From NCBI RefSeq assembly GCF_012927305.1, contig NZ_JABBGH010000002.1, positions 992,001-1,056,000 of the forward strand: DNA of 64,000 bases, given 5' to 3'. A program made the position numbers and the translations under genes. The number at the start of each line of letters is the position of its first letter. The stretch's first letter is position 1. The notes beneath the pieces are model-generated. The model saw only the letters and a program-made list of their open reading frames with translations, did not search any database and was not told where the DNA came from. Below are positions 41,098-49,038 of this stretch, one piece after another. This DNA is from Hymenobacter polaris. Lineage in GTDB: Bacteria > Bacteroidota > Bacteroidia > Cytophagales > Hymenobacteraceae.

Positions 41098-41835
41098 CTA
41101 GGGGGCCTGCTTCCGCACCAGGCCCTTGTCGGTCAGCTGCACGGTGGTGGGGTCGAAGCCCATGTTTTGCTGGGCCACCTGGCGGGCGCGCTGGGCCAGG
41201 GTGGCGCTGGCGGCCGCATCCTGCGTGGTTTCGGCGCCGCTCTGGGCCTGGTTGAGCAGCAGGCTTTGCAGGTGCAGGTAGTCGGCCAACTGCTGGCGCT
41301 GGGCGCTGGTGCGCAGGCGGCCGGCCAGGCTGGGCAGGGTGCACACGCGGCGCAGCTGGCGGCGCAGGCCGGCCACTTGGGCGGCGGTGGGCGGCGCGGT
41401 CACCTCGTTAGCGCAGAGGTAGAGCACCAGCCAGTTGGCCGTCAGGGCATCAGCCACGTTGTTGAGGGTGAGGCCGTAGGCTTGCATGGCCTGGCCCCAG
41501 GCCGCCAGCACGTCTTTGCTGGCAAAAAGCTGCCCTAGCTGCTCGCCCGCCGCTTCGTTGGTCAGCTTCACTTGCCGCACCGTCAGGGCCTCGGCCCGGC
41601 GCGTAATGGCCGCCTCGCGCCGGAAGGGCAGCGTGGCGCTGGTAGCTGGCGCCACCCTAGGGCCCTGGGCGCGGCCGGCCGGGCGGCTGGCCGCGGGGCC
41701 AAACAGCAGGTTGGTAATGGCGCGCGAGCTGGTGCCGCCCGCCACCGTGGGCGGCGCATCCTGGGCGACGGCTGGCGCCCCCAGCCCCAGGGCAAGCAGC
41801 AGCGGCCAAACGGCTTTCTTGAAAAAAGGCAGCAT
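41098..41835 (-). CDS. Exported DUF6683-like protein
   Basis: 245 residues with a signal peptide (MLPFFKKAVWPLLLALG..., cleavage near AVAQ at 25). The mature part holds 'TLPFRREAAITRRAEALTVRQ', here near 69-89, and 'AWGQAMQAYGLTLNNVADALTANW' (near 110-133), then 'LRRQLRRVC' and a Gln-rich helical end. This resembles, from memory, the DUF6683 family of exported proteins in Hymenobacter-like genomes. It lies 18 bp upstream of the Omp85-like gene on the same strand and might be its periplasmic partner. The TAG stop lies inside CCTAGG. Confidence 0.6.
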   Translation of the reverse strand: MLPFFKKAVWPLLLALGLGAPAVAQDAPPTVAGGTSSRAITNLLFGPAASRPAGRAQGPRVAPATSATLPFRREAAITRRAEALTVRQVKLTNEAAGEQLGQLFASKDVLAAWGQAMQAYGLTLNNVADALTANWLVLYLCANEVTAPPTAAQVAGLRRQLRRVCTLPSLAGRLRTSAQRQQLADYLHLQSLLLNQAQSGAETTQDAAASATLAQRARQVAQQNMGFDPTTVQLTDKGLVRKQAP

Positions 41836-42144
41836 AGCAAATGGGTGGCAGGCCGGCAGCGGCCCCGCGGCAAAGGTCGGGCCTAGGGCACCAACCGGGC
41901 CCTAGGGCTGCCCGCCGCGGCGCTTGCGCCGGACGCGTAAAACCAGCTGCGTGCCCCCCGCCCGCCGGTTCTGCGCGGCCCCCGAGCGGCTAATGGCTGG
42001 TGCAACTGCGGCGCCGGCCTGTCAAGCCAAGTAGTAGGTATAAAACTGCGCGGGCAAGAAACTTTTTCTAAAAAAATTAGCTTACCAAGGGCTATCTTTC
42101 ACTTGGCGTATTCTACATTTACGCCCACTTACGTCCTCATCCGC
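41836..42144. other. Divergent spacer between the DUF6683-like and radical SAM genes
   Basis: About 309 bp. A minus-strand GACCTTTG (41871-41878) lies 36 nt before the DUF6683-like ATG, and a plus-strand TATCTTTC (42093-42100) lies 45 nt before the radical SAM ATG. Each has one mismatch to TAnnTTTG. Two CCTAGG palindromes occur in it. No gene or repeat family element was seen. Confidence 0.55.
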
Positions 42145-43413
42145 ATGAACGAGCGCATCCAGGAGAAGCTAAGCATCTTAGCCGACGCCGCCAAGTACGA
42201 CGTGTCGTGCAGCAGCAGCGGCGGCAAGCGCAAAAACGAGCAAAAAGGCCTGGGCAACGCCGAGGGCATGGGCATCTGCCACAGCTACACCGAGGACGGA
42301 CGCTGCGTGAGCTTGCTCAAGATTCTGCTCACCAACCACTGCATCTTCGACTGCGCCTACTGCGTGTCGCGCCGCTCGAACGACGTGAAGCGCGCCGCCT
42401 TTACGGTGGAAGAAGTGGTGGACTTGACCATCAACTTCTACCGCCGCAACTACATCGAGGGTCTGTTTTTGAGCAGCGGCATCTTTTCGAGCCCCGACTA
42501 CACCATGGAGCGGCTGGTGCGCATCGTGCGCACGCTGCGCACCGTGCACAAGTTCAACGGCTACATCCACGTCAAGACCATTCCCGGCGCCAGCGAGGAG
42601 CTAATTGCCGAGGCCGGGATGTACGCCGACCGCCTGAGCGTGAACATCGAGCTGCCCTCGGAGCTGGCCTTGCAAACGCTGGCGCCCGAGAAAAACTACC
42701 AGGAGATTCTGACGCCGATGGCCCAGATTCGGGACGGCATCATTCAAAACAAGGAGGAAAAGGCGCTTTTTAAGAAAGTGCCCCAGTTTGCCACTGCCGG
42801 CCAAAGCACGCAGCTTATCGTGGGCGCCTCGCAGGAGAATGACCTGCAGATTATTAAGCTCTCCGACTCGCTCTACCAGGGCTACGGGCTGAAGCGCGTG
42901 TACTACTCGGGCTACGTGCCCGTGACCGACGATGCGCGCCTGCCGCAGGTGACCCAGCCGCCGCTCATTCGCGAGCACCGGCTCTACCAAACCGACTGGC
43001 TGATGCGCTTTTACGGCTTCGAGGCCGACGAGATTCTGGACCCCGCGCACCCGTACCTGGACCTGGAGATTGACCCCAAGCTGGCCTGGGCGTTGCGCAA
43101 CCGCCACCTGTTTCCGGTGGATGTGAACACCGCCGACCGAGCACTGCTGCTGCGCATTCCGGGCGTGGGCGCGCGCTCCGTCGAGCGCATCGTGCAGGCC
43201 CGCCGCTTCGCTAGCCTCACGGCCGAAACCCTGAAGCAGCTGGGCGTGGTCATGCGCCGGGCGCGCCACTTCATGACGTACCGCGGCGCGGCCCCGGCCG
43301 CCCTGGGCGAGCTGGACGAGCAGCAGATTCGGCGGCAGGTGCTGTTTGGGGGCAAGGCCGTGCGCTCGGCCCTCGTCACGCAGCAGCTCGACTTGTTTGC
43401 CCAGGCCGGCTAG
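42145..43413 (+). CDS. Putative DNA modification/repair radical SAM protein (TIGR03916 type)
   Basis: 422 residues. The radical SAM Cys triad is in 'LTNHCIFDCAYCVSRRSNDV', here at about 64-83 (CxxxCxxC). A conserved N-terminal 'LADAAKYDVSCSSSGGKR' precedes it and a helix-hairpin-helix 'LLLRIPGVGARSVERIVQARR' region lies at about 333-353. The family uses S-adenosylmethionine and a 4Fe-4S cluster; its reaction on DNA is predicted, not shown. It is normally next to a TIGR03915 gene, here found 1.2 kb downstream on the same strand. The ATG at 42145 starts 'MNERIQEKLSILAD'; 14 upstream codons are not conserved. Confidence 0.88.
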   Translation: MNERIQEKLSILADAAKYDVSCSSSGGKRKNEQKGLGNAEGMGICHSYTEDGRCVSLLKILLTNHCIFDCAYCVSRRSNDVKRAAFTVEEVVDLTINFYRRNYIEGLFLSSGIFSSPDYTMERLVRIVRTLRTVHKFNGYIHVKTIPGASEELIAEAGMYADRLSVNIELPSELALQTLAPEKNYQEILTPMAQIRDGIIQNKEEKALFKKVPQFATAGQSTQLIVGASQENDLQIIKLSDSLYQGYGLKRVYYSGYVPVTDDARLPQVTQPPLIREHRLYQTDWLMRFYGFEADEILDPAHPYLDLEIDPKLAWALRNRHLFPVDVNTADRALLLRIPGVGARSVERIVQARRFASLTAETLKQLGVVMRRARHFMTYRGAAPAALGELDEQQIRRQVLFGGKAVRSALVTQQLDLFAQAG

Positions 43414-43483
43414 CGGGCCTAGGGCATACCAGCCAGTCCTGCTGCCGCGTTGCCTGTGTTCAACGCTTTCACTTGTAGCACCT

Positions 43484-43891
43484 ATGAAACTTTCGCTGCT
43501 GACTGGTTTGCTTACGGCTACCCTCGCGCTGCCCGGCTGCCTGGCCGTGAGCGAGCCCGTGTGCCAGTCCACCATTCTGGTGCCCATCACCACCGCGACG
43601 GGCCCGCGCACGGCTACGGTGGGCCAGGCCGTGACCTACAACCTGGTGTATAGCATTGGCAATGACTGCGGTACATTCGGCAATATTGTGACCAATACCA
43701 TCAACAATACCGATGGCACCACCGTGCAGCAGGTAGGCGTGAATGGCAGCTACACCGGCTGCTCGTGCAACGCCACCACGACTTCCTCGCAAACCACTTA
43801 CCAGTTTACGCCTACCAAGGCCGGCACCTACTACGTGCAGTTTCTGACAACCAACAACGCGTACCTCACGGATACGCTAACGGTGCGCTAA
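43484..43891 (+). CDS. Small lipoprotein, unknown function
   Basis: 135 residues. Lipobox 'LALPGC' places the acylated Cys at 19. The mature domain is Thr/Asn-rich and beta-like ('TAGQAVTYNLVYSIGND'-type strands), with Cys29, Cys65 and a 'YTGCSCNATTT' pair that could form disulfides. It ends 'AGTYYVQFLTTNNAYLTDTLTVR', the last strand pattern of an immunoglobulin-like or DUF-type surface domain. No named family is recognised. It sits between the two members of the radical SAM/TIGR03915 pair, 70 bp after the radical SAM stop, probably without functional relation. Confidence 0.65.
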   Translation: MKLSLLTGLLTATLALPGCLAVSEPVCQSTILVPITTATGPRTATVGQAVTYNLVYSIGNDCGTFGNIVTNTINNTDGTTVQQVGVNGSYTGCSCNATTTSSQTTYQFTPTKAGTYYVQFLTTNNAYLTDTLTVR

Positions 43892-43925
43892 CCAGCTTTT
43901 CAGGTTGATTACTAACGCTCACGCC

Positions 43926-44135
43926 ATGAAAATTACTCACCGCGCCCCCGCCGACGCGTCGGCCCCTGCCGCTGCTACTGCCACCCCGGCCCTAGGCCCC
44001 CTGGGCACCGATAAGGCCCCGCGCTTGGCCATGTGCTGCCGCCTCTCGGAGCTGCTGCCGCTGGTGCGCCAGGCGCACGATGCCGCCCGCGATGCCCGCC
44101 GGGGCCGCGAAGAGCAGCCGGGCGTGGCGGCGTAG
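43926..44135 (+). CDS. Small hypothetical protein
   Basis: 69 residues starting 'MKITHRAPADASAPAAATAT', then 'LGTDKAPRLAMCCRLSELLPLV' (about 27-48) and a basic helix 'RQAHDAARDARRGREEQP'. There is no signal peptide or known domain. It is Ala/Arg-rich, as antisense or random frames in this GC-rich DNA often are, so translation is uncertain. In its favour, it fills the gap between two genes with a fitting ATG and ends 2 bp before the convergent cupin gene. It carries one CCTAGG. Confidence 0.4.
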   Translation: MKITHRAPADASAPAAATATPALGPLGTDKAPRLAMCCRLSELLPLVRQAHDAARDARRGREEQPGVAA

Positions 44136-44136
44136 G

Positions 44137-44520
44137 TTAGCTTTTCGCGGGCCGCGTCAGCCCCAGGCGCGCCACGGTTTCGCCCTCAAAGTCGAACTGA
44201 ATGAGCACAGCCGGCTCGGTGCCCACCACCCAGCCGTCGTGGCCGGGCGCGATGGCCACCACCTGCGGGGCCACGTAGTCCTCCACGCCGCCGTCGGCGT
44301 ACTCGATGCGCAGGTGGCCCGCCGCCAGAAAGCCCACGTGCGCGTGCTGGCACAGCGCGGTGCCAATGAGTGGCTTCAGGTGCTGCGACCAGCGGAAGCC
44401 GGCTGGGTACACCACCCGCTTCACCCGCGAGTTGCCGGTGCGCACGGTGTCAATCAGCACGCCGCCCATTTCGCGGTGGTCGGCGTTTTTCAGGGGGGCT
44501 AGCAAATCGGTAGTCGCCAT
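44137..44520 (-). CDS. Cupin-fold protein
   Basis: 127 residues, single cupin domain: 'KRVVYPAGFRWSQHLKPLIGT' region (near 34-54), 'CQHAHVGFLAAGHLRIEYADGG' (near 57-78) and 'VAIAPGHDGWVVGTEPAVLIQF' (near 89-110). The metal-binding His pattern is partial (His47, His59, His61). This subgroup is a small conserved cytoplasmic protein of unknown substrate. It is on the opposite strand to its neighbours, and lies inside the split radical SAM/TIGR03915 locus. Start 'MATTDLLAPLKNADHREMGG' fits the family. Confidence 0.75.
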   Translation of the reverse strand: MATTDLLAPLKNADHREMGGVLIDTVRTGNSRVKRVVYPAGFRWSQHLKPLIGTALCQHAHVGFLAAGHLRIEYADGGVEDYVAPQVVAIAPGHDGWVVGTEPAVLIQFDFEGETVARLGLTRPAKS

Positions 44521-44633
44521 TGGGTGAAGGGGTTAGGTGGGAGGCATGAAGGTAAGCACCGATTGGCGCCGCGCAACCAGCCGCGAGCCGTTGATTTTTA
44601 CGTGAAAAAGGCTGGCTTGCTGGCCCCACCCCC

Positions 44634-45560
44634 ATGAAATCCCTTATTCGCCCCGCTGCGCCGGCCAGCACGGCCCTAGGGCCGGTGGTGCCGCGCCCGC
44701 CCGCCCCCGAGCTGCACCAGCCGCCCACCGACTACACCTACGACAACTCGTTTGAGGGGCTGCTCACGGTGCTGTTTCGGGTGTATGAGCGGCGCTCGGC
44801 CCCCAACAGCATTCAGCCCGCCGCGGCGGTGCAGGGCGGTTTGTTTGCCCAGGCCGTGGCTATCGAAACCGAGGAGGCGCTGGCCACCCGCACCTGGGAG
44901 GGCCTGCTACGCTTTATGCCCGAGGCGGCGCGGGCGCGGCTCTACCACGTGTTTTTGAGCGAGGACCCGGAGCGCGAGCTGCTCATTTTTCGCTTTGCCG
45001 ATATGGCCCTGCGCGCCGGGCGCGACATCTCGGAAAACTACGCCGACGCCACCGTGCGCCGCTGCCAGCGCCTGGCCCAGCAGCTGTTTCGCGAGAAGCA
45101 CCGCATGGAAGCGTTTGTGCGCTTTGAGAAGGCGCAGGATGGCCTGTTTCACGCCAGCATCGAGCCCGACTTCGACGTGCTGCCCCTCATTGCCAGCCAC
45201 TTCACCAAGCGCTACGCCGACCAGCGCTGGCTGATATTTGACAAGAAGCGCCGCTACGGCCTCTACTACGACCTGCACCGCACCGACGTGATTGAGCTGA
45301 CCGAGGCTGGCGCCGCCCCTAGGGCCGGCGAGGTGTCGGCCACGGTGCTCGACGAGCGCGAGCCCCTGTTTAAGCTGCTCTGGCAGAGCTACTTCGACCA
45401 CGCCAACATCCCCGAGCGCCGCAACCTTAAGCTGCACCAGCGCCACATGCCCCGCCGCTACTGGAAGTACCTGAGTGAGAAGCAGCCCCGCGAGCGCCGC
45501 TTCGAGCCGATAAAGAACAAGCGCGGGCCGAACGGCTCGCTAGGGCCCACCGCGCAGTAG
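44634..45560 (+). CDS. TIGR03915-family putative DNA metabolism protein
   Basis: 308 residues. 'YTYDNSFEGLLTVLFRVYERR' region (near 36-56), 'LFREKHRMEAFVRFEKAQDG' (near 148-167), 'FDVLPLIASHFTKRYADQRWLIFDKKRRYGLYYD' region (near 180-213) and 'NLKLHQRHMPRRYWKYLSEKQP' (near 262-283) are the sequence marks of the DUF4130/TIGR03915 family. This family travels with the TIGR03916 radical SAM protein and carries a domain related to uracil-DNA glycosylases in longer forms. A joint role in DNA repair or modification is predicted. Residues 1-33 form a Pro/Ala-rich lead not expected in the family. Confidence 0.85.
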   Translation: MKSLIRPAAPASTALGPVVPRPPAPELHQPPTDYTYDNSFEGLLTVLFRVYERRSAPNSIQPAAAVQGGLFAQAVAIETEEALATRTWEGLLRFMPEAARARLYHVFLSEDPERELLIFRFADMALRAGRDISENYADATVRRCQRLAQQLFREKHRMEAFVRFEKAQDGLFHASIEPDFDVLPLIASHFTKRYADQRWLIFDKKRRYGLYYDLHRTDVIELTEAGAAPRAGEVSATVLDEREPLFKLLWQSYFDHANIPERRNLKLHQRHMPRRYWKYLSEKQPRERRFEPIKNKRGPNGSLGPTAQ

Positions 45561-45613
45561 CGCCGGGTTCCGGCTTGGCAGGCGCCCGCTAACTTCGCGT
45601 CGGTAAAGTCAGC

Positions 45614-45716
45614 TGTCATTGCGAGCCTGCGAAGCAATCGCACCGGAACAGTCGGCCTAGGGATTGTCTAACAGCATAACGTTCTGGTGCGATTGCTTCG
45701 CAGGCTCGCAATGACA
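45614..45716. repeat. Family B palindromic repeat (GTCATTGCGAGC...)
   Basis: Arms tgtcattgcgagcctgcgaag / cttcgcaggctcgcaatgaca, inner core caatcgcaccggaac / gttctggtgcgattg. It is a more symmetric copy than the one at 6391. The loop contains a CCTAGG. It lies in the spacer before rfbD. Confidence 0.9.
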
Positions 45717-45734
45717 GACAGAAAATAGCAGTCG

Positions 45735-46589
45735 ATGCAAAGTATACTGGTATTTGGGGCCTCGGGCCAATTAGGGCAGTGCCTGGCGCACGTGGCGAAG
45801 GAGCGCAACCTGTCGGGCCTGGTATTTCCGCCCGAAGCCCAGGCGAATATCCTGAACCCCGAGGGCCTGCGGGCGCTATTTGCGCAGCACCACCCCGCCT
45901 ACGCCATCAACTGCGCCGCCTACACGGCCGTGGACAAGGCCGAGGACGAGGTGGAAATAGCCCGCCGGGTGAACCGCGACGGCGCCGAAAATCTGGCCCG
46001 CCTCTGCGCCGAATTCGATGCGGTGCTACTCCAGATTTCGACCGATTTCGTGTTTGCCGGCACCGGCAACCAGCCCCTGACCGAAACCGACCCCGCCGAG
46101 CCCCTAGGGGTGTACGGCCTCACCAAGCTGGAGGGCGAGCAGGCCGTAGCCGCCGCCACCGATAAGTATTTTACGCTGCGCACCAGCTGGCTGTACTCGC
46201 AATACGCGGGCAACTTCGTGAAAACCATGCTCAAGCTGGGCGCCGAGCGCGAGGAGCTGCGTATCATCTGGGACCAGGTGGGCACGCCCTGCTACGCCAT
46301 CGACCTGGCCGGCGCCCTGCTCACCATCATCGAAAGCCAGAGCACCGCCTACGGCCTCTACCACTACAGCAACGAGGGCCTCACTTCGTGGTACGACTTC
46401 GCCACCGCCATCTTCGAGCTAGCCGGCCTGCCCACCCGCACCGTGCCCATCCGCACCGCCGAGTACCCCACTAAGGCCACCCGCCCCGCCTACTCGGTCA
46501 TGGACAAGACCAAGATAAAGCAGACCCTAGGGCTCACGATTCCGCACTGGCGCGCAAGTTTGGCGGTGTGTATTAAGGCGCTGGGGTGA
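45735..46589 (+). CDS. rfbD: dTDP-4-dehydrorhamnose reductase
   Basis: Last step of dTDP-L-rhamnose synthesis, NAD(P)H-dependent. The 284-residue extended SDR has 'VFGASGQLGQCLAHVA' (5-20), 'AINCAAYTAVDKAEDE' (near 57-72), 'ISTDFVFAGTGNQP' (near 100-113) and the active-site 'YGLTKLEGEQ' (YxxxK, near 129-138). 'TSWLYSQYAGNFVKTML' and 'WDQVGTPCYAIDLA' follow. Length is normal. The other dTDP-rhamnose genes (rfbA, rfbB, rfbC) are not in the window. It starts just past a family B repeat. Confidence 0.93.
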   Translation: MQSILVFGASGQLGQCLAHVAKERNLSGLVFPPEAQANILNPEGLRALFAQHHPAYAINCAAYTAVDKAEDEVEIARRVNRDGAENLARLCAEFDAVLLQISTDFVFAGTGNQPLTETDPAEPLGVYGLTKLEGEQAVAAATDKYFTLRTSWLYSQYAGNFVKTMLKLGAEREELRIIWDQVGTPCYAIDLAGALLTIIESQSTAYGLYHYSNEGLTSWYDFATAIFELAGLPTRTVPIRTAEYPTKATRPAYSVMDKTKIKQTLGLTIPHWRASLAVCIKALG

Positions 46590-46615
46590 TACCTATGTAG
46601 GCGTTGAAATATTTA

Positions 46616-47017
46616 ATGACAATGCATCTGCATGCATTTATAGAATCGTTTATTGACAAACGATATAAAAAGCAATGGCTGTATGACTTAGAACATATTA
46701 GGCTGGGTCATAATTCTGTCAAAGGCATGGATGCATTATGGCGCGAACTTGACGACCGCTACTGCATTCAACTGCCTAAAGGAGATAAGCGGCACAATAT
46801 TGATTTTGTGCGTCAGGCGATTGCACCTTACAAACTAACCGTATGCTATGTGTCGTCTGCTGACGAGAAACTTAATGAGCAAACCATGCCTATTGATGAG
46901 GCTCTCGATAAAATTATTGGAAGTATTACGACAACTATAGTTTCCTTTATTCCTGGTAAAGTAGCCTATTTTGAGGGACACTCCCCTGGTGACCGGTACA
47001 TATGTATTAGGAAATAG
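46616..47017 (+). CDS. Orphan protein of markedly lower GC, unknown function
   Basis: 133 residues beginning 'MTMHLHAFIESFIDKRYKKQW' region (1-21). A TTG or ATG a few codons upstream is also possible. Later stretches are 'GHNSVKGMDALWRELDDRYC' (near 31-50), 'FVRQAIAPYKLTVCYVSS' and 'TTTIVSFIPGKVAYFEGHSPG'. The gene is AT-rich with A/T-ending codons and has no CCTAGG, unlike every neighbour. This suggests recent acquisition. No signal peptide, membrane helix or known domain was recognised. It is 26 bp after rfbD and convergent with the MFS gene. Confidence 0.65.
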   Translation: MTMHLHAFIESFIDKRYKKQWLYDLEHIRLGHNSVKGMDALWRELDDRYCIQLPKGDKRHNIDFVRQAIAPYKLTVCYVSSADEKLNEQTMPIDEALDKIIGSITTTIVSFIPGKVAYFEGHSPGDRYICIRK

Positions 47018-47023
47018 CAATAG

Positions 47024-48226
47024 CTATGTATCGCTGCGCCGATACCCCAAATGCACCGCCAGCGCCAGCAGCACGAAGCTGCCGCCGGCTACGCACACGC
47101 CCGGCCAGCCGTAGTGCATCCAGGCCCAGCCGCCGACAACCGACCCTAGGGAGCCACCCGTGAAGTAGCCCGTCATGTACACCGTGTTGAGGCGACTGCG
47201 GGCCTCGGGGCGCAGCGAAAACACCAGCGTCTGGTTGGAGATATGGGCCGCCTGCACGCCCACGTCGAGCAGCAGCACGCCAATGACGAGGCCCACGAGC
47301 CAGCCGCCTCCTAGGCCCAGCACCAGGTAGCCAGCCAGGGCCAGGGCCACGCCCATCAGGATGGCGAAGCGCGGGCCGCGCTCGTCGGCGGCCCGGCCGG
47401 CCAGCGAGGCGGCCAGGGCCCCGGCGGCGCCCACTAGGCCAAAGAGGCCGGCCACATCGGCGCCGTAGTGGTAGGTGGGGCTTTCGAGGTAAAAAACCAG
47501 GGTGGTCCAGAACACGCTAAAGCTGGCAAACACGCTGGCGCCCACCAGCGCCGAGCGCCGCAAGTCGGGCAGCTCGCGCCCTAAGGTCAGCAGCGAGCCC
47601 ATCAGCTCGCGGTAGCTGCCCCGGAAGCTGGGATAGCTGCGCGGCAGCTGCCAGGCCAGCAGCGCCCCTAGGGCCAGCATGAGGCCCGCCGCGCCGCCAA
47701 ACACCGTGCGCCAGCCGCCCAAATGCGCCGCCACGAAGCCGCTGACGGTGCGCGACAGCAAGATGCCCAGCAGCAGCCCGCTCATAATGCGGCCCACGAT
47801 GCGGCCCCGGTCGGCCTCGGGGGCCAGGTGGGCGGCCATGGGCAGCAGCAGCTGCGGCACCGCCGAGCACAGCCCAATAAGCACGCTAGCCCCTGCCAGC
47901 ACCCAGAAAGTAGGCGCCAGCGCCGCCCCCGCCAGGCAGGCCGCTGCCCCGCCCAGCAACCACAAAATGAAGCGCTTACGCTCCAGTTTATCCCCCAGGG
48001 GTACCAGCAGCAGCATCCCCAGCGTGTAGCCCACTTGGGTAGCCGTGGCCACGAGGCTGGCCCGGCTGTCGCTCACGCCGAAGCTGCGCCCGATGGCGGC
48101 CAGCAGCGGCTGGTTATAGTAGATATTGGCTACCACCAGCCCGCAGGCGAGGGCCAGCAGCCACACCAGGCCGCCGGAGAGGCGGGTGGTGGGTGGGGCA
48201 GGGGTAGCGAGTAACGTATTCGGCAT
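47024..48226 (-). CDS. MFS transporter (drug/sugar efflux type)
   Basis: 400 residues with twelve predicted helices. The start 'LALACGLVVANIYYNQPLLAAIG' region (about 25-47), 'LLLVPLGDKLERKRFILW' (motif A, near 77-94) and 'AAHISNQTLVFSLRPEARSRLNTVYMTGYF' region (about 322-351) are typical of YnfM/NepI-like 12-TMS exporters related to DHA1 pumps. Substrate is unknown; export of a sugar, purine or drug across the inner membrane is likely. It is a single gene, divergent from the GreA/B factor, and convergent with the low-GC orphan only 6 bp away. Confidence 0.87.
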   Translation of the reverse strand: MPNTLLATPAPPTTRLSGGLVWLLALACGLVVANIYYNQPLLAAIGRSFGVSDSRASLVATATQVGYTLGMLLLVPLGDKLERKRFILWLLGGAAACLAGAALAPTFWVLAGASVLIGLCSAVPQLLLPMAAHLAPEADRGRIVGRIMSGLLLGILLSRTVSGFVAAHLGGWRTVFGGAAGLMLALGALLAWQLPRSYPSFRGSYRELMGSLLTLGRELPDLRRSALVGASVFASFSVFWTTLVFYLESPTYHYGADVAGLFGLVGAAGALAASLAGRAADERGPRFAILMGVALALAGYLVLGLGGGWLVGLVIGVLLLDVGVQAAHISNQTLVFSLRPEARSRLNTVYMTGYFTGGSLGSVVGGWAWMHYGWPGVCVAGGSFVLLALAVHLGYRRSDT

Positions 48227-48383
48227 AGTGCCTTCTCAAACTGCTGGCTCGGCGCGAAGGTTGCCCCTAGGGTGGTTTTCACCCTGACGCCGTTGCCCGC
48301 AGAGGGAGCAGTGTTTGCGCAGAGGGCGCGGTGCGCGGCCGATTTCCGTACACCTGCTTATTTACCCATTTACGCACGTACCA

Positions 48384-48893
48384 ATGAGCCGCGGTTTTGT
48401 AAAAGAAGACGACGCCCAAACGCCGCCCCTGGTGCCGCCCCGCGCCGCCCTGCCGCCCGGCACGCCCAACTACGTGACGCCCACCGGCCTCGAGCAGCTG
48501 CGCCAGGAGCTGGTGCTGCTCGAAGCCGAGCGCGCCGCCGCCGAGGCCGACCGCGCCAACGACACCGACCGCACCTTCCGCCTCTCGCTGCTTAACGGCC
48601 GCCTGGCCCTGCTGGCCGAGCGCCTGGCCAGCGCCCGCCTCGTCGACCCCACCACCCAGCCACCCGGCGAAGTGCGCTTCGGGGCCACCGTGCGCTTGCG
48701 CGGCCAGGGCGGCGCCGAGCGGGTGTTCACCCTCGTGGGCGTAGATGAAGCCGACGTAGCGGCGGGTAAAATCGGCTTCGTGGCGCCGCTGGCGCGGGTG
48801 CTCATCGGCGCGCGGTCGGGGCAGGTGGTGGCGCTGCCCCTAGGGGGCAAGCGGGAGGAAGTGGAGGTGCTGGGGGTGAGCTACGACGGGTAA
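48384..48893 (+). CDS. GreA/GreB-family transcription factor
   Basis: 169 residues. The start 'MSRGFVKEDDAQTPPLVPPR' is characteristic of a Bacteroidota GreB-like branch. The N-terminal coiled coil 'LEQLRQELVLLEAERAAAEA' (near 42-61) is followed by the C-terminal FKBP-like domain ('VRLRGQGGAERVFTLVGVDEAD', 'GFVAPLARVLIGARSGQVVALPL'). The acidic tip pair of true GreA is not clear ('DRANDTDRTF' near 64-73). Family members rescue backtracked RNA polymerase or modulate it; which applies here is unsure. The ATG at 48384 was chosen by the conserved start. Confidence 0.85.
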   Translation: MSRGFVKEDDAQTPPLVPPRAALPPGTPNYVTPTGLEQLRQELVLLEAERAAAEADRANDTDRTFRLSLLNGRLALLAERLASARLVDPTTQPPGEVRFGATVRLRGQGGAERVFTLVGVDEADVAAGKIGFVAPLARVLIGARSGQVVALPLGGKREEVEVLGVSYDG

Positions 48894-48924
48894 GGTGGAT
48901 AAAACGGGTAAGCAGAACTAAACA

Positions 48925-49008
48925 GGCGGTCATGCTGAGCTTGCCGAAGCATCTCTCGCGCGCCGTATCGTTCGGTAGAGATGCTTCGGCAAGCTCAGCA
49001 TGACAGCC
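48925..49008. repeat. Family A palindromic repeat
   Basis: Core gtcatgctgagcttgccgaag and perfect complement. The flanks are nearly complementary (ggcg left, agcc right, one mismatch). The short loop 'cgcgcgccgtatcgttcg' is of the same type as in the 27320 copy. It lies between the convergent GreA/B and AraC genes. Confidence 0.9.
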
Positions 49009-49038
49009 TTATTTATGGATTCTATTCGCCTTTCGCCG

